The translations under genes and the position numbers were made by a program. The notes under the pieces were generated by a model. That model saw only the letters and a program-made list of their open reading frames with translations, had not been told where the DNA came from and did not search any database. From Clostridiales bacterium (GTDB lineage Bacteria > Bacillota > Clostridia > Oscillospirales > Acutalibacteraceae): a stretch of DNA of 6,520 bases. Location of the stretch: positions 1 to 6,520 of the forward strand of contig JAJBVC010000105.1 in NCBI GenBank assembly GCA_020860025.1, read 5' to 3'. Positions 1 through 5,176 of the stretch are shown here, piece after piece (position 1 is the first letter of the stretch; every line of letters begins with the position of its first letter).

Positions 1-239
1 AGGTGCGTTTTTGTTTTATTTATAAATTAAAACTTATTCGGGAATAATGTTGAAATTGATATGTTTTTTAGAACCTATAAAATACGGTGTATAAATAGAA
101 AAACAATTAGTACACGTTTCTTGACAATGTCTCAAATTGGTTTTATCGCATTTGTCATCGTGTTTTTTGTATATGGTTATCAAAGGACTCTAAAAACATT
201 TGAATTTTCTTATGCTAAAATAGTCTACACTCCTCTCTT
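1..239. other. AT-rich flank without a supported gene
   Basis: No minus-strand frame continues downstream of the DUF262 remnant. A plus-strand frame of 60 codons (61-243) has a hydrophobic segment but no ribosome binding site. TTGACA at 121-126 resembles a -35 box but has no good -10 partner or gene to serve. Confidence 0.3.
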
Positions 240-815
240 CTAATTTTCTGACTTTGTTTCAGACAAAGAAAACATTAGATCGTCCGTATCTAATTGCATT
301 TTTAAAAGCAAATCTTTTATAAAAGCAACTATATTATTAGCAGATAAATTTGTTTCATAATATATTCCTGTGTTATCAATCTGCCTTGCGTTTCGGAGTT
401 TTCTCATATCATTTGATATATATATCTTTGTTGCGTTGGTTATAGAATAATTTTTTAAAGCTAATTGAAGTATTGTTTGCGGATCAAGATCATATGCAGT
501 ATTTATTGTTTTAGTAAGAAGATCTTTCCATTTAGAAACCTTTGTGTGTTCTCCAAGAAACACCATTTCATACGGCTTAGAATTTGAAAAATCATACACA
601 CTGTCTACATAGAAAAAAGATTCTGTATTCTCTTTTGCATCTGAATGTAAATCTATGTATTCAAACTCATGTAATAATATTTCAGAAAGTGCTTTTGCTC
701 GATTTAAAATGGCATTCTCATCCCATTTATCAGCCGACAATACTTCCTTGTTAAGTAAATTTGTCTTTGAATTATCACTTATCCTTGTATATTTGAATTC
801 TTTAAATAACAACAT
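240..815 (-). CDS. C-terminal remnant of a DUF262/DUF1524 (GmrSD-like) protein
   Basis: This 191-residue ORF resembles only the last third of DUF262-DUF1524 proteins, a family that includes the GmrSD type IV restriction enzymes and is usually about 550-700 residues long. Residues 4-52 look like the end of DUF1524 (a W-x-E-x-x-I-x-x-R-A-x-x-L pattern around W31, I36 and R39). Residues 80-185 look like the C-terminal domain often found after it (F86-L-G, W96-K-D-L, then T155-N-L-S-A-N). The DUF262 nucleotide-binding domain and the HxxP nuclease motif of DUF1524 are absent. An in-frame TGA lies two codons before the ATG, so the reading frame cannot extend upstream. The start lies inside the 3' end of the HAD gene (37-base overlap), which looks like a recombination junction rather than a designed overlap. 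I infer a decayed defence-gene fragment with no restriction activity; translation by coupling to the upstream gene is possible. The family call is from recalled family patterns. Confidence 0.6.
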   Translation of the reverse strand: MLLFKEFKYTRISDNSKTNLLNKEVLSADKWDENAILNRAKALSEILLHEFEYIDLHSDAKENTESFFYVDSVYDFSNSKPYEMVFLGEHTKVSKWKDLLTKTINTAYDLDPQTILQLALKNYSITNATKIYISNDMRKLRNARQIDNTGIYYETNLSANNIVAFIKDLLLKMQLDTDDLMFSLSETKSEN

Positions 816-1414
816 ATTTCACTTATACTCTCGACTGTCAAATCTGCTGTTTCGTTTTTATTCTTTGGCATGGTCAAGCCGCCTAATCCCTGCTTAATCC
901 ATATTGTTTTCATACCAACAGCTTTTGCCGGAATTATATCATTATCAAGCCTATCACCGACCATAACAGAATTATCAGGTGAGCAGTCGGCTCTGTCAAG
1001 TGCAAGTTTAAATATTTTCAAATCCGGCTTTGAAACATTTTCTTCCGCTGATGATATAACCAAGCTGATATATTTATCAATTCCCATTTTGCGTAATCGT
1101 TCTTGCGTTCCCAATGGCTGATTTGCGATAATCCCAATCTTATATTTTTCGGATAATAGCTCCAGAGTGTTGATGGTATCCGGATAAAGAAACTCATCTT
1201 CGCTATGCCACTTTGTTGTTTTAAGATTTAATGCATTTGCTGCCTCAGTATATCCGTTCTTGCCCTGCTTTGCAAAGTCAATCATAAGATTGCAGAAATG
1301 CTTATATGTAATATCAGTATTTTGAATTGTGTCTTTAATTCGATGTTCATACGCTTTGCTTTCATCAACAAGTGTTGAACCTATATCAAAGAATATCCAT
1401 TTAATATTTTTCAT
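779..1414 (-). CDS. HAD-family hydrolase-like protein with degenerate catalytic motifs
   Basis: This 211-residue protein has the haloacid dehalogenase fold signature in the right order and at normal length. Motif I is F-F-D10-I-G-S-T14; motif II region is I-I-A97-N98-Q; motif III is S-K129-P; motif IV is V-G-D154-R-L-D-N-D159. The nucleophile Asp10, the lysine and the Mg-binding acidic pair are present. The second Asp of the usual DxD is Gly12 and the usual Ser/Thr of motif II is Ala97. In phosphatases the missing Asp acts as general acid/base, so activity may be weak, altered or directed to a different chemistry. Helical residues 17-75 form a probable cap. The start is supported by GGAG at 1423-1426, 8 bases upstream. 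The ATG overlaps the kinase stop as ATGA, so the two are almost certainly co-translated. Substrate is unknown. Confidence 0.85.
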   Translation of the reverse strand: MKNIKWIFFDIGSTLVDESKAYEHRIKDTIQNTDITYKHFCNLMIDFAKQGKNGYTEAANALNLKTTKWHSEDEFLYPDTINTLELLSEKYKIGIIANQPLGTQERLRKMGIDKYISLVISSAEENVSKPDLKIFKLALDRADCSPDNSVMVGDRLDNDIIPAKAVGMKTIWIKQGLGGLTMPKNKNETADLTVESISEICCYLKNSNIQG

Positions 1415-1920
1415 AATATATTCTCCATAACCCTATTCATCAAATCATCAACGGGTACAACGCTATCCAAAATAATTTCATCATTCAAAGGCTCAATTTC
1501 ACATTTTCCATAATGCTTTGTAATCTCATCAATGCTTTTAAAATACTGATTAGGCAACAGATTTTTCAAGCGTTCGCGCCAACGGTCAAGCCATATATTG
1601 TCATGGCTGCAATCGCAGAAAAATCGGTAAACCGTACTATCCTTAAAATCAATTTTATTCAAAAACATTTTCAATGACGGTGTATGCTGCAAAGCAACAT
1701 CTACTATCACATCAGATTGATTATCAATACAGGTCTGTATCTGCGTTGCAAGAATATCATAGCTTGCGCTGTTTAAAATACTAAAATCGGTTTCGTACCT
1801 TGATAATGAATCAAATATATCATCCTTGCGTAAAACAGGAATATTGAGCCTTCGACTTAATATATTTGTCAATGTGGTTTTACCTGTAGCGGATTTACCA
1901 CGAAATATGTATATATTCAT
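1411..1920 (-). CDS. P-loop kinase of the AAA_33/zeta-toxin-like type
   Basis: I place the start at the ATG ending at 1920 (169 residues), because AAGGGAGG at 1925-1932 sits just upstream; an alternative TTG at 1968 would add 16 residues without a comparable site. Walker A is G8-K-S-A-T-G13-K14-T15 at the very N-terminus. R31-K-D-D-I-F follows as in small-molecule P-loop kinases, V-I-V-D74 is a plausible Walker B/catalytic Asp strand, and R113-W-R115-E-R117 resembles the arginine-rich LID. Size and motif order match AAA_33 kinases, a broad group covering polynucleotide 5'-kinase, gluconate kinase-like and antibiotic phosphotransferase-like enzymes. The phosphoryl acceptor cannot be read from the sequence. 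Its stop overlaps the ATG of the HAD gene, suggesting a kinase/phosphatase-like pair acting on related substrates. It is first in its operon, beginning about 114 bases after a hairpin terminator. Confidence 0.85.
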   Translation of the reverse strand: MNIYIFRGKSATGKTTLTNILSRRLNIPVLRKDDIFDSLSRYETDFSILNSASYDILATQIQTCIDNQSDVIVDVALQHTPSLKMFLNKIDFKDSTVYRFFCDCSHDNIWLDRWRERLKNLLPNQYFKSIDEITKHYGKCEIEPLNDEIILDSVVPVDDLMNRVMENIL

Positions 1921-2033
1921 TCTACCTCCCTTAAATCTTTTTTCTAAAACTGTATGAGATTTTTGCAAATCCTAATTTTTCATAAAATAACGAGCCTTGA
2001 TAAACTTATTTTAACATATATTCTTTAAACAAC

Positions 2034-2058
2034 TTCAGCGGGATATACTCCCGCTGAA
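2034..2058 (-). terminator. 10-bp hairpin, probable terminator
   Basis: TTCAGCGGGA at 2034-2043 and TCCCGCTGAA at 2049-2058 form a perfect 10-bp stem with a 5-base loop. On the minus strand it is followed by GTTGTTT, a weak U-tract; the plus-strand side has only ATTTT a few bases on. It would end leftward transcripts from the element or the target-gene stump and separate them from the kinase-HAD operon. Confidence 0.55.
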
Positions 2059-2116
2059 ATCATATTTTCCTATAACTGCAACATCCGCAACAGAGTTTAA
2101 AACAAGACTTGTTCAG

Positions 2117-2214
2117 TCCAAAGGCTTCATTGTGGGGAGTTCAATTGACAAAACGATACTCCCTGATTTACCCTGCTTTTTCCTGACTTCATTAATCCAA
2201 AGTGGCTTCATTGT
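2117..2214. repeat. Direct repeat TCCAAA(GT)GGCTTCATTGT
   Basis: TCCAAAGGCTTCATTGT at 2117-2133 recurs as TCCAAAGTGGCTTCATTGT at 2196-2214, differing only by an inserted GT. On the minus strand both copies encode T-M-K-P-L within the open stretch described here. Direct repeats near an integrase gene can be recombinase arm sites, but the function here is unknown. Confidence 0.45.
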
Positions 2215-2252
2215 TTCACATATCCCATCATAAATCATCATATTCTGATTTG

Positions 2253-2276
2253 ATTTGTCGTAAAATTTGTCGTAAA
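2253..2276. repeat. Two tandem 12-base repeats, candidate integrase arm sites
   Basis: ATTTGTCGTAAA occurs twice head to tail (2253-2264 and 2265-2276) with no mismatch. It lies between the integrase gene and flanking DNA, next to the inverted repeat at 2291-2309. Tn916-type integrases bind direct repeats near the element ends through the N-terminal domain, so an arm-site role is reasonable but inferred. Confidence 0.5.
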
Positions 2277-2290
2277 AATCCAAGGGTGTT

Positions 2291-2309
2291 TACATTGTTC
2301 GGCAATGTA
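2291..2309. repeat. 7-5-7 inverted repeat, candidate attachment core
   Basis: TACATTG (2291-2297), TTCGG (2298-2302) and CAATGTA (2303-2309) form a perfect inverted repeat with a short asymmetric centre. Tyrosine recombinase core sites have this layout: two inverted binding arms around a 5-8 base crossover region. It lies about 118 bases beyond the integrase stop, where the element end is expected. The other end of the element is outside the window, so the core cannot be confirmed by its direct duplicate. It could also fold as an RNA hairpin in the outward transcript. Confidence 0.4.
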
Positions 2310-2365
2310 GTATTATGTTTCGGTTACTTTTTCATCACACCAACCATACCGCTTGTTTCTTACAA

Positions 2366-2394
2366 AGTATAACATATTCTTTTACCAAAATCAA
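2366..2394 (-). promoter_or_regulatory. Sigma-A-type promoter pointing out of the element
   Basis: On the minus strand TTGATT (2389-2394) is followed by a 17-base spacer and TATACT (2366-2371), with TG one base before the -10 box as in extended -10 promoters. Predicted start is near 2359. No gene starts directly downstream in the window. The transcript would cross the candidate attachment core into flanking DNA, or, in an excised circle, into the other end of the element. Confidence 0.6.
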
Positions 2395-2426
2395 GAAACC
2401 TGCTGATTTACAGTAAGCTTCTCTTT

Positions 2427-3695
2427 TTACCTTATCTTGATTTTTCCTTCAAGTCCTGCAAATGATTCCATTTTCTTTTCCTTTGTCGCCTCATTATAAA
2501 TATCCATAGTCGTTGTAATATCTGCATGTCCCATAATTTCCTGAATAACTTTGAGATTAGTTTCATTTTCGCAAAAGCGTGTACAAAAAGTATGTCGGAG
2601 ATTGTGGCAACTAAAATGCGGTAGCAACTCCGGCTTTCTTCGTTCTCTTTCTGCTATTTGTTCTTCTTCAACATTATAAGTTTTAATAATACGATCAATC
2701 ACTCTGTTTACCCCATGCGGTGACAAAACCGTATTATATCGTGACTTGAAAATAAATCCCGAATACCCATCAATTGTGCTCTCATTAAAACCGTCTTCAA
2801 GCTGCTGCTTATATTCCGTTTTTAATGCTTCCTTTACATCTGAAAGCATAGGAATAATTCTCTCACCTGACTTCGTCTTTGGTGTGGTAACAGCATAATG
2901 ACAAGGCTCACCTGTAAATTTACGGTAAATCAATGTATGGTTAATACTAATGATGTTTTGCTCAAAATCACAATCTTCCCAACGCAATCCAAGAACTTCT
3001 CCTATACGACAACCCGTTCCAAGCATTGTTGTTATTAACGGAAGCCAATGCTTATATTGATGAGATTGAGCCGTAAAATTCACAAAAAGCTCCTGTTGCC
3101 GTTGTGTAAGAGCATGCCGCTTCGGCTTTTCCCAAGTGTGACTTTTTTTAATTTCCGCCATAACTCCATCAGAAGGATTTAGTCTAATATATCCGTCACG
3201 AACCGCTGAAGTAAACACAGGGTGCAAAATCGTGTTAACAGTTTCCATACTGTTCGGCTTAAATCCTAAATCATAAATAAGGGACAGATAAAACTTTTTA
3301 ACATCACTGTATTTTATTGTAGTTATATTCTTGCATCCGAAATCCGGGCGGACATACTTATCATACATATAAATGTAATTACTTCTCGTTGACTCTTTTA
3401 ATTCATATTTCATCGCAATATATTCATCCCAAAAAGAATTCAGCGTCATCTTTCTTGTTTTATACACTAAAAGATTATCCTCTAAGTCTTTTTTTATCTG
3501 CTTTTCCATTTCCCGAAGCGATTCCGTTACCTGCTTTCCATTTGGTACATGATCTGTTGCTACAAGTTTCCAACTATACACTGAATGCCGATCGCCATTG
3601 TTATCAGCATATTTAAATTCATACTTTCCATCCGAACGCTGAGATTCCCCTGTCCAAAGAACTCGACCTTTGGAATCACGCCTTTTTTCTACCAT
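2427..3695 (-). CDS. int: Tn916-family tyrosine integrase
   Basis: This 422-residue site-specific recombinase catalyses integration and excision of the element. The N-terminus (residues 3-60, with KRRD, TGESQR and YSWKLVATD) matches the arm-site DNA-binding domain of Tn916 Int, which is about 405 residues long. A SAM-like core-binding domain covers about 83-175 and the catalytic domain about 195-405. The catalytic set is complete: R230 in G-C-R-I-G-E, K273 in the P-K-T-K beta-hairpin, H364-N-L-R367, H390 in G-H-A-D, and the nucleophile Y400. AAGGAGA at 3704-3710 lies 8 bases before the ATG and overlaps the stop of the preceding xis-like gene, so the two are co-translated. The gene is the last of the module and faces the element edge. 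No truncation is visible. Confidence 0.97.
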   Translation of the reverse strand: MVEKRRDSKGRVLWTGESQRSDGKYEFKYADNNGDRHSVYSWKLVATDHVPNGKQVTESLREMEKQIKKDLEDNLLVYKTRKMTLNSFWDEYIAMKYELKESTRSNYIYMYDKYVRPDFGCKNITTIKYSDVKKFYLSLIYDLGFKPNSMETVNTILHPVFTSAVRDGYIRLNPSDGVMAEIKKSHTWEKPKRHALTQRQQELFVNFTAQSHQYKHWLPLITTMLGTGCRIGEVLGLRWEDCDFEQNIISINHTLIYRKFTGEPCHYAVTTPKTKSGERIIPMLSDVKEALKTEYKQQLEDGFNESTIDGYSGFIFKSRYNTVLSPHGVNRVIDRIIKTYNVEEEQIAERERRKPELLPHFSCHNLRHTFCTRFCENETNLKVIQEIMGHADITTTMDIYNEATKEKKMESFAGLEGKIKIR

Positions 3696-3709
3696 GATTC
3701 ACATCTCCT

Positions 3710-3973
3710 TTAAATTGTATTGATACGATCTAAGAACTTTTCAAATTCTTTTCTTCTAATAAACACATGGGAATACTTCCATTGTACAAAATCTTCATTC
3801 TCATGTTCTTTTGTAAGTCTTCTGATATTAGATTCTCCAATTTGAAAATACTTTGCTGCTTCAACCACCGTCAACAGTGGTTTTTCCCATATCGGCAATT
3901 CTTTAAGTTTCTGATTGCTTATTTTGGCATTTGCATAATTTCTCTGAAATACTAAATTACTTTGCTTGTCCAT
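3710..3973 (-). CDS. xis: Excisionase (Xis)-like protein, adjacent to int
   Basis: This 87-residue protein carries a Tn916-Xis-like winged helix at residues 27-87: P27-I-W-E-K, L34-T-V-V-E-A-A-K-Y-F, I45-G-E-S-N-I-R-R-L, and the wing/C-terminal segment I72-R-R-K-E-F-E-K-F-L. Xis of this family bends DNA near the attachment sites and favours excision over integration. Residues 1-26 are an additional basic tail not found in the 67-residue Tn916 protein. AGGAG lies about 6 bases upstream of the ATG. It begins 12 bases after the previous gene's stop and ends inside the integrase ribosome binding site, so its position directly before int is the classical one for the working excisionase. Which of the three paralogues does that job is not shown by sequence. 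Confidence 0.88.
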   Translation of the reverse strand: MDKQSNLVFQRNYANAKISNQKLKELPIWEKPLLTVVEAAKYFQIGESNIRRLTKEHENEDFVQWKYSHVFIRRKEFEKFLDRINTI

Positions 3974-3985
3974 TATTACTCCTGA

Positions 3986-4414
3986 TTAAATAATATTATT
4001 TTGATCTAAAAATGTCTCAAATATCTTGCGTTTTACTAACAGTCTTCCTCCTGCTTTCAGAACAAATGGTTTTGTTCGGTTATTCATCACAAATTCTCGC
4101 AGCCTTGTTTCGGCAATGTTATAATACTCTGCCGCTTCTTTAACTGTCAGAGCATATTTCTCCCACACAGGGATTTGAAAATCACGGTCGTCAACTTTCT
4201 TTTTCCTGACAACGCCATTATCGTATGTATTAACAATTTTTTTAGCTGCCCCTGTCGCTGTAATAAACTTATTATCATCTGTTTTGTTAATTTCTTTTTT
4301 CCTTTCGTTTTCCACAGTCTCACTAAGCCCGGGAACATAAATATAGTTTTTCAATATACCATTCTCCTTTTGCATTTGTTCGCTCGTGCCTTCCTCTAAA
4401 TCATAGTCAAACAC
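3986..4414 (-). CDS. Xis-like DNA-binding protein with long N-terminal extension
   Basis: Residues 81-142 repeat the excisionase domain (I81-P-V-W-E-K-Y-A-L-T, E93-A-A-E-Y-Y-N-I, R104-L-R, V127-K-R-K-I-F-E-T-F-L-D), closest in wording to the 4460-4678 neighbour. Residues 1-80 are charged, likely disordered, end in the basic run R70-K-K-K and have no recognised domain. The longest frame begins with GTG at 4414, preceded only by AAAAGG three bases away. Better-spaced choices are ATG at residue 14 (weak AGGAAGG) or TTG at residue 21, nine bases after AAGGAG, so the true protein may be 122-142 residues. Its stop is 12 bases before the next xis-like gene. It probably binds element DNA as a recombination directionality factor or as a repressor; the paralogy is seen, the role inferred. 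Confidence 0.75.
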   Translation of the reverse strand: MFDYDLEEGTSEQMQKENGILKNYIYVPGLSETVENERKKEINKTDDNKFITATGAAKKIVNTYDNGVVRKKKVDDRDFQIPVWEKYALTVKEAAEYYNIAETRLREFVMNNRTKPFVLKAGGRLLVKRKIFETFLDQNNII

Positions 4415-4459
4415 GAGCCTTTTAACAAATGTGCAAAATTTGAAATCACATACTTGACA

Positions 4460-4678
4460 TTAAAGTGCGTTTATTTCATCTAAAAATTTTTCAAACAACT
4501 TTCGTTTAATCTCAACTTTGACTCCAATCCATAATACAAAATTTGCTTGACGGTTTTCTTTTACCAATGTTCGCAGCCGATGCTCACCGATTCCGAAATG
4601 CTCTGCTGCTTCATAAATCGTAAGGGCATATTTTTCCCAAATAGGTACATATGGTTTTATAGTATTTGTATCTGTCAT
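4460..4678 (-). CDS. Xis-like DNA-binding protein, first of three
   Basis: This is the purest Tn916-Xis-like protein of the three: about 72 residues with nothing but the winged-helix domain (V-P-I-W-E-K-Y-A-L-T, E-A-A-E-H-F-G-I-G-E, R-L-R-T-L-V, E-I-K-R-K-L-F-E-K-F-L-D). I choose the second of two nearby ATGs (4676-4678), because AAAGAGG at 4687-4693 is 8 bases from it but only 2 from the ATG at 4682-4684. It lies about 145 bases downstream of mazF and 45 bases upstream of the next xis-like gene. A 16-base near-palindrome at 4724-4739 sits in its leader and could be an operator. By length and sequence it could be the actual excisionase, with the two others as regulators. Confidence 0.85.
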   Translation of the reverse strand: MTDTNTIKPYVPIWEKYALTIYEAAEHFGIGEHRLRTLVKENRQANFVLWIGVKVEIKRKLFEKFLDEINAL

Positions 4679-4723
4679 ATGCATTACCTCTTTAAAATAT
4701 TATTATTGAAAATAAAATAATCG

Positions 4724-4739
4724 TGTTAAGCACTTAACA
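4724..4739. promoter_or_regulatory. Near-palindrome upstream of the xis cluster, candidate operator
   Basis: TGTTAAG (4724-4730) and CTTAACA (4733-4739) are perfect inverted arms around CA. The site lies 46 bases before the start at 4678, and its minus-strand TTAACA could serve as a -35 box, though the matching -10 is poor. A repressor binding here would control the three xis-like genes and int. Confidence 0.35.
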
Positions 4740-4822
4740 TCTTAGTTTTTTCACAATACAGATAAAGTCGCTTTTGATACAACCTGAATTGAATTTACAA
4801 TCATACAAGCACTCCATAATTA

Positions 4823-5176
4823 TTAATTTCCTTTTAATCCAACACTTATTGCAAGTGATTTATTTATACCGTCAATATGTGTATTGCTTAAATGACCGAT
4901 ATACGAATCCAATCGCTTTTTATCAATCGTTCGTATCTGTTCAAGCAAAACAATTGACGGCGCTTCAAGACCACTTTCAATACTAACGAAATGGTGCGTA
5001 GGCAGTTTTGCTTTAACGCCTACTTTACTCGTAATTGAAGCAATAATTACGGTAGGGCTGTATCTGTTTCCTGCGTCGTTTTGAATAACAAGTACAGGTC
5101 TGTAACCCTTCTGTTCAGAGCCTATGCCTCTGCCTAAATCAGCGTAGTACATATCTCCTCTGTAAATTTCTTTCAT
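4823..5176 (-). CDS. mazF: MazF/PemK-family endoribonuclease toxin
   Basis: This 117-residue protein matches MazF/PemK toxins over its whole length: R6-G-D-M-Y-Y-A-D-L, G19-S-E-Q, R26-P-V-L-V-I-Q-N-D, N37-R-Y-S-P-T-V-I, S47-I-T-S, K57-L-P-T-H, and L77-L-E-Q-I-R-T-I-D-K-K-R-L. R26 and T49 correspond to the active-site Arg and Thr/Ser of Gram-positive MazF, so the enzyme looks intact. These toxins cut mRNA at short motifs and are normally held by a MazE-type antitoxin encoded just upstream. No recognisable MazE lies upstream here; only unrecognised small frames and inverted repeats precede it. AAGGAGGAT at 5181-5189 is a strong ribosome binding site. In an integrative element the gene may stabilise the element or act in its regulation. 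Function of the family is well known; the missing partner is an observation. Confidence 0.95.
   Translation of the reverse strand: MKEIYRGDMYYADLGRGIGSEQKGYRPVLVIQNDAGNRYSPTVIIASITSKVGVKAKLPTHHFVSIESGLEAPSIVLLEQIRTIDKKRLDSYIGHLSNTHIDGINKSLAISVGLKGN

Larger units (their letters stand above)
2113..2283 (-). other. Open reading stretch, possible 3' stump of a disrupted gene
   Basis: A 56-codon stretch (from a TTG at 2281-2283 to TGA at 2113-2115) reads as plausible protein, with residues such as FYDKFYDK, MMIYDGICETMKPLW and SIELPTMKPLD. No Shine-Dalgarno site precedes the TTG. The frame becomes open at a TAA lying inside the inverted repeat at 2291-2309. The stop is followed about 55 bases later by the hairpin at 2034-2058. 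I infer that this could be the 3' end of the gene into which the element integrated, now cut off from its 5' part. It could also be chance: the stretch is short, and part of its regularity comes from the tandem repeat at 2253-2276. I do not recognise the protein. Confidence 0.3.

Noticed and set aside
121..150. TTGACA resembling a -35 box on the plus strand
   Set aside because: The -10 position (TATCGC or similar) is poor and no plus-strand gene follows.
61..243. Plus-strand 60-codon frame with a hydrophobic segment (possible small membrane peptide)
   Set aside because: No ribosome binding site before the ATG, extreme AT content, and no other sign of coding on this strand in the window.
1921..1968. 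Longer kinase start at TTG 1968
   Set aside because: The ATG ending at 1920 has AAGGGAGG just upstream and places Walker A at the usual N-terminal position.
2253..2276. Start of a CRISPR array
   Set aside because: Only two 12-base copies with no spacer between them.
2080..2426. tRNA gene as the integration target
   Set aside because: No cloverleaf, T-loop GTTCGAATC-like sequence or CCA-end pattern found next to the integrase.
4147..4338. 63-codon minus-strand frame within the middle xis-like gene
   Set aside because: It is an out-of-frame shadow of a gene with clear domain homology.
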